Under the pieces are notes generated by a model. The model made no database searches. It saw only the letters and a list, made by a program, of their open reading frames with translations, and was not told the origin of the DNA. Position numbers and translations under genes: made by a program. Below, piece by piece: positions 29,235 to 39,395 of a stretch of DNA of 43,504 nt; the first letter of the stretch is position 1, and every line of letters starts with the position of its first letter. Origin of the DNA: Asterionellopsis glacialis (lineage: Eukaryota; Bacillariophyta; Plagiogrammaphyceae; Rhaphoneidales; Asterionellopsidaceae); NCBI GenBank assembly GCA_014885115.2, contig WKLE02000493.1, positions 7,854 to 51,357 of the forward strand. The letters run 5' to 3'.

Positions 29235-30867
29235 CTACCGGTCGTCCCTTTGCTTCATCATCTCATAATATTCTTGAGCATTACTTTCGAAATCTCCTAC
29301 ATATTTTTCATAGCTTTCAAGCCTTTTCGTCGCCATTTCATTCCATTTTTTTGAATTAAGTGGGTCAACGGATGAAGAACAAAGAAAGAAAATGGCAGCT
29401 TCTAACCACTGTTGGGGGGAACACGGAAACAAGAAGGTTAGTCGTTACAAATGTCATCAAATACATCCTTATATAGATTTGCTTGACATGATCTCAAGCA
29501 AAAAGTGAGTATTACAAACGTACCGTTAGCGGAAGCATGATTTTGGCTTCTAAAGGAAGACACGATTCCATCTTGGTCATATACGTCGGTAAGGGTGATG
29601 AGCCCAGAAGGCGAATTCTTTCCTCCTTATATGCATCAAGAAATGCATCATAATTGTTTTTGTTGAATGGTACAGGTTCAATGGCTCTAAAAAGTTTAGC
29701 AATATCAAATCCACGATAGGCTGATCCTGACAATTCAAAGTCCAAGAATGATACAACAATGTCATCATAATCATCATCATCGTCATTTTCACTGTCGTTG
29801 TGTAAAATAATATTACTTGGTTTGAGATCTCCATGGCCAAGTACACAGGGTAATTGAAGTTTCTCTTCAATACAAATTCGAAGTCGATTTACTTCCTTTT
29901 GTAGTTTGGGTATTGTCCATTCCATTTCTTTTTTTCCATCTGCTGCGTCACCACAACAATACTGAATTTTCAATGACAATTCGGGGTTGTTGGATATCAT
30001 AATGGAAAACATGGCATCAATGCTATACCATAACATATTTGGACGTCTACTATATTCGGGACTAGGACTACACGTGCTACTACTAGAGCTCTTATCATCA
30101 CTTTTCTTTGCAATCATGAGATTCTCTTCCATTCCATGAAATTTTGCTACAAGTTTACCTATAGCTTGACATAATTCCTTAGAATCTTTGCCATGTAGTA
30201 TTGTGTCAGTTAATGTCGATCCTTCTAAATACTCCATTAGAATCCCATCGTCACTAGATGCAAGAAGCTTTGGTCCCAATCTATAATCAGATGCTGCCTT
30301 GTCAACATAACCAATCTGTACCGATGGATCCATACGTTGTTTGGCCAAAGGAGAAAATATCTTGGCAACCATTTTTTTATAATGATGATTATGAGTGTGG
30401 GTGTGATATTCTTTTGTATCATTATCGACTACCATCATTTTGTTTTCATCCTCATTCCCATCACCTACTTCTTCTTCTTCTTCGATATTATAAACTTTAT
30501 TACAAAAACCAGGACAGTCAAGTGGTTCCATTTTAACATCTTTCCAATTTATATCTGCCTTTTGTAATAGTTTTTGAACTTTTTCAGTAGTGCAGTTATC
30601 GACATAGTTACTGTTTATTATCGTTGTTGTTGCCGACAAGGATGATGACAGTTGTGATTGTGGTCGTTGTTGACTTGTCCAATTTTCACCATTATTTGGA
30701 CGAGATGTCAGACCATCACAAACACTTACTAAAAGTACTGTCAAGAAACAGTATAATGCACCAGTAGAATCTATTGATGTTTTAGAGGAGATATACCATC
30801 TTTTCCTTCTTCTTCGTCTTCTTTGGCGTAGTACTCTTGAACCCGCGATTTCATCATGGCTCGCCAT
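29235..30867 (-). CDS. Choline/ethanolamine-kinase-like phosphotransferase with N-terminal membrane anchor
   Basis: Two exons read as 30867-29524 and 29408-29235, with an intron of 115 nt (GTACGT...CAG), giving 505 residues. The frame is open upstream to 31191, but MASHDEIAGS at 30867 is taken as start. An Arg-rich stretch (RQRRRRRRKR) precedes a hydrophobic segment (about 37-52, ALYCFLTVLLVSVC), so the N-terminus looks like a signal anchor. The rest is an APH/choline-kinase fold: a glycine-loop region (CPGFCNKVYNIE) with a Glu/Asp/His-rich insert, KIFSPLAKQR, LMEYLEG, the catalytic Brenner motif HGDLKPSNIIL (about 344), and the metal-binding LDFELSGSAYRGFDIAKLFR (about 378). The FDIA pattern is typical of choline and ethanolamine kinases, which start the Kennedy phospholipid pathway. 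The exact substrate and the location are inferred. Confidence 0.75.
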
Positions 30868-31501
30868 GTTGAAAAAAAAAAGCAGTGAAAGATGCCACAA
30901 AGTGAGAAACTTCAATTCTTTTGCTTCTCTCTTGTTGGTGTGTCGATCAGTCGTTGTGTGTGCGGAGAGATGTCTGTCAGAGAAACGAACAACGGACCAT
31001 GCACTGACGGGAGACACTTCAAGTAAGAAGGAAACGTGTGACGTGTCATGACGTGTGGATGAATGCTTGGGGGTGATATCCTCGAGGAGTGGGTTGTATC
31101 TGATTTGGGTCGAAATGAACATGACAGCTGACTGAAATCTCTCCAATCTTAACCCCACCATGTTTTGAGAAAGATAATAGTGCACGAACAACCTTTAGAG
31201 AGTAACACACACCATGAAAGTCTGACTGAAAAAATGATAAGCGGACATGAAAAAGTAAGGGGGGAGTCTAAATCAAATTTAGTAGTTACTGATACGAAAG
31301 GTACAATGTGTACTTCTGCGTCCCTGATACGAAAGGTACAATGTGTAAATCTGCGTGCCACTTTCGGAATAAACCTCAAATTAAAAAGAGAAGGAAATCC
31401 TTTGTCAAACTATGGATTTCCATTTAACAAATAAATAATCTTTCTATGAAACCGGCAACAAGTTGCATTGTTCAGTGCTGTGTTGCGTTGTGCTGTGTTG
31501 T
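30868..31501. other. Region upstream of the kinase gene with a 35-bp tandem repeat
   Basis: This region contains the kinase promoter and 5' leader and, further away, the 3' flank of the Lys/Glu-rich gene. An in-frame open extension of the kinase frame reaches 31191 and could be a coding extension, but it looks non-coding. The two-copy tandem repeat at 31290-31359 is the only clear structure. Confidence 0.5.
31290..31359. repeat. Two-copy 35-bp tandem repeat
   Basis: Units at 31290-31324 and 31325-31359 both begin TGATACGAAAGGTACAATGT and end in a TCTGCGT block plus two to three C/G-rich bases. They differ at only three or so positions, so the duplication is recent. Confidence 0.85.
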
Positions 31502-32362
31502 TTACTGTTCTGGCAAGGTAGTGGCGATTGCTTCCTTTTCTACTGTAGTTTCTGCTTCCTTGACAAACGTGACTATTACTTCCTCTTCTTCCTTATGTGG
31601 GACAATACCATATCCAAATTTAATGACACTACACATAATTCCTAACGATGTTGCAGTTACTTGGGGTGCAAATGGAATTTTCGATGATACAGTAGGTACA
31701 ACATTGGAACATACATCCAAGGTAGGACACAAGACTTTCGAACGAACAGGATCAAAGACTGCACCCATCCAACCAGGAAATCCTGCATTCTGTAAATCTT
31801 GTTTGGCGGTATTAAATACTTCTTTCAAACGACGTTCGCCATCATCTTCAAATGTAACTTCCTTGGGTTTCGTTGTTGTTTTTGTTGTAGATGGTGTTAG
31901 TGGTGTGGAAGTAGAATCTAAATTTTCTTCTACTGCTTCGTCTTCCATTGTCAATACAACCCTTTCTGTGACAACAGTTTCTTCCGGTTGGACGACTGAT
32001 GGTTCCTCTTCTTTCTCCTTTTTCGATTCTTCCTTTATTTCCACATTTTGTTCTTCCTTTTTATCAAAGTGTTCTTCCTTTGGTGATGATTCCGCACTAG
32101 TTGATGTCTCGGATGTATGTATACTACTTGACGATACCGTTTCCACAAGAACCTTTTCCACAGGTGGTGTAGTTTTGGGGACCGTTTCCGTCGTTTTTGT
32201 TGATTCTGTTTCCGGTGTTTTTTTCTCGGTAGCACCAGATGCAGTAGAAGTTTGTTTCTTGGATGTACCTGCACCTGAGGCCGACGACGACTTTTGAGTC
32301 TTTCCACGACGACGACGTGCCATTTTGCTTGATAGGGTTCGCAGTGGACTCGATGAAAGCAT
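31502..32362 (-). CDS. Lys/Glu/Thr-rich protein of unknown function
   Basis: This is a single exon of 286 residues from ATG 32362 (MLSSSPLRTL) or 273 residues from ATG 32323 (MARRRRGKTQK); the choice is open. The first two thirds are low-complexity Ser/Thr/Lys/Glu (for example KEEHFDKKEEQNVEIKEESK) and likely disordered. The last third looks folded and conserved: RRLKEVFNTAKQDLQNAGF, PGWMGAVFDPVRSKVLCPTL, then a run of small and hydrophobic residues (TSLGIMCSVIKFGYGIV), ending in a Glu/Val-rich tail. The opposite strand also carries a long open frame (31446-32297). Its Ser/Val/Phe-rich product is what an acidic, Lys-rich gene gives when read backwards, so the minus strand is preferred. No family is recognised. 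Confidence 0.6.
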   Translation of the reverse strand: MLSSSPLRTLSSKMARRRRGKTQKSSSASGAGTSKKQTSTASGATEKKTPETESTKTTETVPKTTPPVEKVLVETVSSSSIHTSETSTSAESSPKEEHFDKKEEQNVEIKEESKKEKEEEPSVVQPEETVVTERVVLTMEDEAVEENLDSTSTPLTPSTTKTTTKPKEVTFEDDGERRLKEVFNTAKQDLQNAGFPGWMGAVFDPVRSKVLCPTLDVCSNVVPTVSSKIPFAPQVTATSLGIMCSVIKFGYGIVPHKEEEEVIVTFVKEAETTVEKEAIATTLPEQ

Positions 32363-33267
32363 TATGAAACGAAAGGAGCCGCTTGGAAAACACGACACAA
32401 CCAGAAGCGCAACTCCAACTTGATCTCACTCACCGGTGGTAGAGAGACAACCAAAATTGTCTTTTTCGGATCATGATTTCAGATTTCACTCGCTTTCCGT
32501 TGGTTGATTTTAACTGTGGTTCTATGTAATTGGTCAAATTCCATTCTCTTTCTTGCTGAGAGACATGTCGTCTTTTCTCAAACATGCATACTTCGGAAAG
32601 GTATGTTTATTGGACAAATCTACCTTTATGTAGTATCTTGAACCTGTATCTGATTTAAAAATGATACTCGAACCTGCGTAGTCGATTCGCAATTGTTTTG
32701 AACGAATGGAAATTGAAAGCGTCACAAGTATGCGATAAAATTAGCTCATCAAACTAGAACGCAATGTTGGAATTGCGCGATTGTCGTGCGTCTTCATCAC
32801 TCATATGCGTGCGCACATATCAATGGATCTACCTTCAGATAAGGAGTACACATCGAGAGGCTCGCTCGTCTCGTCTCGCTCGTTTGCTGTATATGGATTG
32901 TCTTTTTTTTGAAAACAGCCATGTATGAGAGTATGTGTGATCTACATGAGTGACACATGGTATTGTTTCTACAGATGTAGTATGTAATTCAACCGACAAC
33001 ATTGGACAGAGAAAACAACGAATGATGGGATGGGGTGGGTAAAAAACACGAAAAAAACAAAACACAAGACTCGATTTCATTTTTCTTATTGACATACGGT
33101 ACGGTGCTTGCCAATGATCCTAAACCTTACACACACGACGCACAACAACATCAATAACAAGACAAAGACGTTGACCCAACAAATCTTTCAATTGCGTACA
33201 CTGCTTTCCTTGAATACCAAATAAGAGCCTTCCTTTCTTGAGAGTTTGCTTTGACATAAACATTATA
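32363..33267. promoter_or_regulatory. Divergent intergenic region
   Basis: This region of about 900 nt lies upstream of both the Lys/Glu-rich gene (-) and the PH-domain gene (+). Its content is mostly AT-rich. A short run of CTCGTCTCGTCTCGCTCG lies near 32864-32881, and CA/AAC-rich sequence precedes the PH gene. No coding frame or RNA gene is supported. Confidence 0.45.
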
Positions 33268-36200
33268 ATGAGAAGTCAACAGTATGGAATACAATCATCA
33301 TCATCATTTGAGAATAAGAATCAATCTCAAAGGAACAACAGCAACAACAGTAGTAATGTCTTTCGTCGACGAGTCCAACAACCTTCCTCTATCACAACAG
33401 TATCTGAAGAAGGAATGTATTATGAAGAAGCATCAGGACAACAACAGCAACAACAAGTCATAAATTATTCCTCCTCATTTTCTGGAATATCCACCATGAT
33501 TTCACCAACATCATCGTCTGTAGGTCAAAGTACAATACATTTACCACAACATTCATCTGCCTATCAATATCAAAACATAAGAGGTGAACAACAACCTGAA
33601 TATTCTTTAGTCTCACCAACATCATCATCCACAATAGTATTGCAGCAACAACAGCAGCAGGAGCAACAAGAGCGACTCTATCTACAAAGGCAACAAGAAC
33701 AGCAACAACACTATCAACAGCAGCAACACTATCAACGGCAGCAACACTATCAACAACAGGCACGACATGACCCTCCATCACCATTAATATTAAATCCATC
33801 AGCTCAGAATGCACCATTAACCATACCCAACAATTCTAACAATAGTAATAGAGAAGGAAATAAAACATCATTGGTGGGAAGAATATTTCGACGAAAAGAT
33901 CCTTCCTCTACTGCTGCGTCATCTAATGCAGCAGTATTAGATGGAGCAGCAGGAGGAAGGAATGGTGGAGAATCAAGTGTTGCCTTTTCGGAACACGATA
34001 CAGCTGCTGCCTTGGCTAGAACGGCACCCAGAGTAAGTAGTCTTTAGTTTGTGATTGTCTCACTTTCTTCTGTCTTTCTTTTCGGGGTAGCTTTTGTTCA
34101 AACTCTCTGTGATCGCTCATTCCCTCTTTACATTGTTCAATGTATATTCATGTTAGGCTGGATTTCTTCAAAAGATGGGAAGTAATATACCAGAATTTAA
34201 ACGTCGTTTTTTCGTATTGCAACCTACAACACTTCTCTATTACTTTTTATCACCCCACGATGTAGAACCACGTGGTTGTATTGATTTAGAAGGTGCTACA
34301 ATAGGTGAATCCCAACACTTACCAGATGGACGGTTCCGATTTGAAGTTGTACTGATGGGCGGCGAACGTGGCAGCAATAACAAAACGATAGTTTTGGAAG
34401 CACGATCCAAGGATGTTGGGGAAGAATGGATGTCCAGCATGACTGTCGAACGATTAAGTTATACCAAACACCAAATAATGGAATACCAACAAGTAGAACA
34501 ACAGTACAAATCCAAAATTAAGGATATGGAACATCAAATACAAAATTATAGACACGTCGAACATGACCGTGATGGTGCATTAGAAGATGCAGCACAATGG
34601 AAATTAAAATTTGAACAATTAGATAATGCCATGAGACTCTTAACACAACAACTACGGAAACCCATCATTGAATCATCCACACCACCACCAACGTCCTTGC
34701 AACAAAAAGAGAAGGATAATGGTGATGAAGAGCATAGTGAGAAGAGCGTTAATGAACCAGCATCAACAACCTTGAACAACAAAAACCGTATAGACGAGGA
34801 GGAAAAGAAGGAAGAACATGATGAAGATAATCCTCATGAAGGAGCACCAACTTCAACAATAACTGATGAAGAAGAAATCACGCCACGTCATTCCAATGAA
34901 GAGACACACAACTCTAATGACCATGAAAATGCGCAAGCAAAAAAGTCATCATCAAAACATGATAAATTAAACGATATTGGTGATGATAGCAATGTTGATA
35001 ACAATGACGATGATGAAGTTACATCACAAACTCGAACAACAGCATTGTTGGATTCAACCATGCTTGATGATGATGATAACGCAGAAATGAGCATTGATGA
35101 CATTCTTCCACCGGAGGGGTCACATTACTTCTCAGCATTATCTAATGCATGTCAACAACTACGTGAAAACATTCGATTGGCATCCACGGAGGCAAGTACA
35201 GCTGTAGAAGACTTGACCGAAGCCAATGAAAAGGTAGTCATGTTGGACAAACGAATGGCCAAGGCTGAAAAGCATTTGTGTAAACTTTGGGAAGAAAATT
35301 GTGATGTTCGAAAACAATTGAAACAATGTAAAAAGGAAAAGAAGGTGTTAGTGAGAGAAATTAAATCACTTCATGCAACTGCAGCAGCAGAAACCACAAG
35401 AGCTACCCAAAATCATTTATCTGTATCTGCAGCAACAGCAGCAGGAGAAACTGACTCATCTGTCCACGCGGTACAGGGGACGCAAACAGATGATAGTACA
35501 TTTTTGGAAGAAGAAAAATTGATTAATGAACTTGAAGAGCATGTTATGTCCAGTATCAAATTGCATGAACAGCTACTGTCTTCCACGAACCATTCTACTG
35601 CTGGAAGGAGGAGCCCATGGTCAGCATTGGAGTTAAACCGGAATAATGCTAATGATTCTAATGTGGACGTTCAACAAAGTCCTGCATATGATGACCGACT
35701 TGGAAACGATCTGCCAAGCAGTCACAACATCGATGACAAGGATCACATTGCAAGTAGCGAGAATGAGAGTGATGTCATTGATACTAAGCATGACAGTGAA
35801 TTTATCGAAGGCAAAGTAAACAGCAACAGTAATAATATGGATGCACCTGCAAACGATGAAATTGCTTCTCAAGATATGGCTGAAAAGCAAATGCCATCAA
35901 TCGCATCTCTGATGGATATGGATGATGATGATGAGTCCGAAGATGACGATTCGACTGCACCATCATTAGCACCTTCATTTGTTTCTTTGCTGAATACCAA
36001 CACTATTTCAAAGCACGAAAGCAACAGTCACTCATCCAATTCTGCAGAAGAAGCCACAAATATGCCATCAGATGAAATATCCTCTACAAATAATGCAGTT
36101 GCATGTGAAGACAACAACAACATCGATGCTGCTGCTGATGATGACGATGACGACGACGAATCCGACGGGCAAGAGCGACAGAATCCTTTACTTGAACTTG

Positions 36201-37375
36201 ATCGAGAAGAAGCTAGTGTTGCAGCTTCAAGTCTTTGTACGGAAGAATCATTCAAACCAACTGTGACAGACAATGGTACAGCAACTACTCGTTTGGCCTG
36301 TCCTCTCGCTGATGTTACCAAAACACACAAGTCTTCCAACACGGATATTGATGAAGATGGAAAAGTATATCACCTCACATTTTACAGTAGAAAAATTGGT
36401 TTGCAATTCCAAAAGGTACCAGCTCCTGTAATGTCCAGTGGTGCTTTGACTCAAGCAATGACAGCTGATTTGGCAGGTACAAATGATGACGAAGACAAGA
36501 CAGCATCTGAATTACGAAGAATTGCTGAGATATCTTCAACATCAACAACAACTGGCAGTATGCATTCTTCTTACAAGGAAGATCCAGTCTGTCCAGTTGT
36601 GTCTCCTGTTGATGCCGTGCTTGTGTGCGGCTTCCAGGGTTTTGATGATTCTACTCACCAAACACGGCCTAAGCTAGGTGCCAGACTGGTAGCATTTGAT
36701 GGAATGAGTGTTGAAGTTGGTAGATGGACATTTGATGGGATCCGAAAGGCAATTCAAGCCCGTTCAAGGCCAATGACATTAAGTTTCCGCAATGATTTCT
36801 TGACGACGAAACAACGGTCCATCCTAACCAAGGCAGTAGGCGACGTAGACCCCTCACTACTTCAACAATCTGCGCCTGTAACGTTGGCACCACCAACAAC
36901 TCCCCGTATTACGAATTATGTATCTCGTGTACCAGATTCAGTCTCCACCTTGCATTCAACAGAAAGCCACAATCATAATAATTATTTCCGACCTATCGAG
37001 GATGATGCCTATAGTGTGTCTGTCGCCGGTTCATCGATTGCGAGTGGTAGTGATTACAACAATAACAATCGGAATCCAACAAAACTGACGTCGTTACGGA
37101 GAAACACAACAACTCCTCCTCATGAACGGTATTACTCATTTAGTGAGGCAGGATCGTCTAGTGTTGTTTCAGCTACATTTGGTCCACTAATGGCTAACTT
37201 GATGTCAGGCATATCCCAAAAACGAAGAGATTCTTCTGGTGGCGGTAGTGGGTCATCGTCCATACAGGACGCTGACAGTAGAACAGATTCAAAACCTCAA
37301 TATCTTCGACATTCTGCATCGGGATCACTCGATGATAATGCCCAACACCGTGACTTTCAAGCGAGTCTCTTGTAG
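33268..37375 (+). CDS. PH-domain and PDZ-like scaffold protein with long disordered regions
   Basis: Two exons read as 33268-34032 and 34157-37375, with an intron of 124 nt (GTAAGT...TTAG), giving 1327 residues. The first ATG is 33268 (MRSQQYGIQ). Exon 1 encodes a Gln/Ser/Asn-rich disordered region, including a CAA/CAG-coded Gln run at about 33640-33760. The splice opens a PH domain (about 256-355): AGFLQKMGSNIPEFKRRFFVL, LLYYFLSP, RGCIDLEGATI, EEWMSSM. A coiled coil lies near 605-665 (AKAEKHLCKLWEENCDVRKQ). Long acidic Asp/Asn/Ser stretches follow, then a PDZ-like domain at about 990-1125 (YHLTFYSRKIGLQFQKVP, KLGARLVAFDGMSV, FDGIRKAIQARSRPMTLSF). PH domains bind phosphoinositides or proteins and PDZ domains bind peptide tails, so a membrane-associated scaffold is inferred. 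No named orthologue is recognised. Confidence 0.82.
33640..33770 (+). repeat. CAA/CAG-rich repeat coding for polyglutamine
   Basis: This is an imperfect run of CAA and CAG triplets inside the first exon of the PH-domain gene. It encodes Gln stretches broken by Glu, Arg, His and Tyr. A near-repeat coding for HYQQQQHYQRQQHYQQQ shows short tandem duplication. Confidence 0.85.
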
Positions 37376-37475
37376 TGAAGATATCAGCTATCATATCTAT
37401 CTTGACAAACATACGCTAAAAAAACATGCAAAATATTTCTTGAAATAAGATCAATTTACTTTTAATGTTTGTAAT

Positions 37476-38888
37476 TTAAAGTTTGACTTCTTCAAGTGAT
37501 CTTGCTAACAATTTCCACAATTGGATCTTTGTATCAAGAATAACGAGCATTTCTTGTCCTTCTTGATTGACATGGTCCGTTGTTGCTGCCGTTTGTTGTG
37601 AATGCACATTATGCTTTTGATGTTTTGTATTCTTACGATTGATAGTATCATTGTACTGAGAAGTAGTTGTACTAGTTCCAAGAAGTTCTAGAGCCTTTTC
37701 TTGTTCAAGTTGACATTGTTTAGTTACCAGTGCTAATCGCAATGACATGAGACGTTTCAATCGTTTTTGAATACTACGATCCAAGAATCGGAATCGATTC
37801 CCCATTGCTTTTGTCTTGGACTGTGATTGATTTACTTTTTTCTCCAACAAATTGCTTATGAACGCCCATGATGGCGATGGAGTTGCAATGGAAGATAAAG
37901 CATGGATACCAGTAGCGCTAGTATTTGCAGTAGTGCCATTTGCCAGTCTTTGTCGATTGGTAGTACCACCTCCATTACCGAATAATGATAGGGGTGGGGA
38001 ACGAGGCGAATACATCATCATACTTAATGGGTTGTGATGATGGTGAGGAGATGACGAAGCAGAATTAGCACTTAATGGTGGAATCCCTGCAGTACCAAAG
38101 GCGTTGTTGTTGTTGTTGTTGTTGTTGATGCTGGGTCGATTACTGGCCATACCTGGATATTTAGTTGATGGACGCATTGCCGTAGGACTTGGCATTGTCG
38201 AAGAAACATCACCAAATGGATTTGCACTATGAGTATAGTTGTCATTATTGTTGCTTTGCTGTTCTTGTTGTTGTTGTTGTGTACTATTCAAGAGAACACG
38301 TTGTGATTCCTGATGTATTTGTTGCAGTCGTACTGATTGTGCTTGATTTGTTTTTAGTAAATGTCGTTTATTCAAAAATTCATGTATTAAATCCCAAACA
38401 TCTTGATCTACCTTTCCTTCTTCTACTAATACACCTCCATTCATAATACTTTTCCTTTCTTCTGAATCTTTGTTGTTTGTGATATCGGAGGTGGTAGTTG
38501 TGCTTGTTGTTGTTGTTGCTTCATCGCGATTGGCCAAAGATAACAAGGACGGAGAAGTGAAAGCAGCTGATATTTCCTTTGGTGTACTATTGTTCATATA
38601 AAGTGATTTTAAAATCAAAAGATGACATTGCATAAATAATGGAGAACTCGTAGCAGATACAGTCGTCCCATTTGTAGAAGGCTGTTGTTGATCCATTGGA
38701 ATATTTGACTTGTTGTTGTTGGTGGTGGTGGTGGTTGTGCTGCTGTCACGGTCGTCATCAAGTTTGAGTCGTTTCTTAACTTTCTCAATGTCTCTTTTAC
38801 TTGGAGGATAATTCTCATCATTTGTTTCAGAATGAATCCTTTTGCCCAAGGGATCGTGGCTTACATCTGCAGCTACCTTTGTTGCCAT
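37476..38888 (-). CDS. Asn/Gln/Ser/Thr-rich protein of unknown function
   Basis: This single-exon gene encodes 470 residues from ATG 38888 (MATKVAADV). The N-terminus carries a Lys/Arg-rich nuclear-signal-like stretch (PPSKRDIEKVKKRLKLDDD). The middle is low complexity with Thr, Gln and Asn runs and SP/TP sites (MMMYSPRSPPLSLFG). Two regions look folded: FMQCHLLILKSLYMN with KVDQDVWDLIHEFLNKRHLL (about 90-190), and a C-terminal helical part (WAFISNLLEKKVNQS, DRSIQKRLKRLMSLRLALV, ending TKIQLWKLLARSLEEVKL). The pattern suits a nuclear regulatory or Mediator-like protein, but I recognise no family. It is divergent to the RmuC-family gene and shares its E2F-like promoter. It converges closely (100 nt) with the PH-domain gene. 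Confidence 0.65.
   Translation of the reverse strand: MATKVAADVSHDPLGKRIHSETNDENYPPSKRDIEKVKKRLKLDDDRDSSTTTTTTNNNKSNIPMDQQQPSTNGTTVSATSSPLFMQCHLLILKSLYMNNSTPKEISAAFTSPSLLSLANRDEATTTTSTTTTSDITNNKDSEERKSIMNGGVLVEEGKVDQDVWDLIHEFLNKRHLLKTNQAQSVRLQQIHQESQRVLLNSTQQQQQEQQSNNNDNYTHSANPFGDVSSTMPSPTAMRPSTKYPGMASNRPSINNNNNNNNAFGTAGIPPLSANSASSSPHHHHNPLSMMMYSPRSPPLSLFGNGGGTTNRQRLANGTTANTSATGIHALSSIATPSPSWAFISNLLEKKVNQSQSKTKAMGNRFRFLDRSIQKRLKRLMSLRLALVTKQCQLEQEKALELLGTSTTTSQYNDTINRKNTKHQKHNVHSQQTAATTDHVNQEGQEMLVILDTKIQLWKLLARSLEEVKL
38103..38127. repeat. GTT/AAC triplet microsatellite
   Basis: Eight or so tandem GTT triplets on the plus strand encode a run of Asn on the minus strand within the Asn/Gln-rich gene. 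Similar but shorter GTT runs lie near 38262-38280. Confidence 0.9.
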
Positions 38889-39395
38889 TGTCAAATAATT
38901 TACACAGATCAAAGACAACGAGTTGAAACTGGTTTGCGTTATTGTTGTCTTCTCCCAAAAGATAGGCGACGACCGACGACAAAAAAGGGAGCAAAACTTT
39001 CGATTTCGGGGTGTTTTTTTTGGCGCGCCCCGTTCGTTGATTGTACGGAATATTCTTTATGAATGATTACCGTACATTTGACAAGGTGGTATGGCGCGCC
39101 AAAACTGTGTTTGTGAGCCTTTGTTTTAGAGTTGTTGTTATAAAATAAATAAATAGTTAGTACGTAGGACCTTCATGTGGGACCCACGCGGGCGGCGCAC
39201 ACAACATGTTCTATTATATAATCACGAAATATGCCTCCAATTCCCAAATGCAAACCGATCGAGCTCAATCGCCAAAGCAATCAACACGAACGACAATGAT
39301 TGTGGATCTAATTTGCCCCCATTATTAGATAATTACAGCAACAAAGCCAAGGCGTTGGAGCAACCCTGCAGAACCATCTCAGTAGGCCACACGCG
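38889..39395. promoter_or_regulatory. Divergent promoter with a pair of inverted E2F-like sites
   Basis: The region lies between the Asn/Gln-rich gene (-) and the RmuC-family gene (+). TTTTGGCGCGCC is at 39018-39029 and its mirror GGCGCGCCAAAA at 39093-39104. Both fit the E2F/DP consensus, and the same 12-mer occurs upstream of PARP at 4892-4903. Three exact 12-mers of this GC-rich type in 43 kb of AT-leaning DNA, all in divergent promoters, make chance unlikely. The factor is inferred from consensus only. Confidence 0.55.

Noticed and set aside
30868..31191. N-terminal extension of the kinase-like protein
   Set aside because: The frame is merely open; the extension has no domain, and ATG 30867 gives a clean basic stretch plus membrane-anchor start.
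31446..32297. Long plus-strand open frame of 283 codons opposite the Lys/Glu-rich gene
   Set aside because: Its Ser/Val/Phe/Cys-rich product with no domain is the expected mirror of a Lys/Glu/Thr-rich gene, and the minus-strand product has a folded-looking conserved end.
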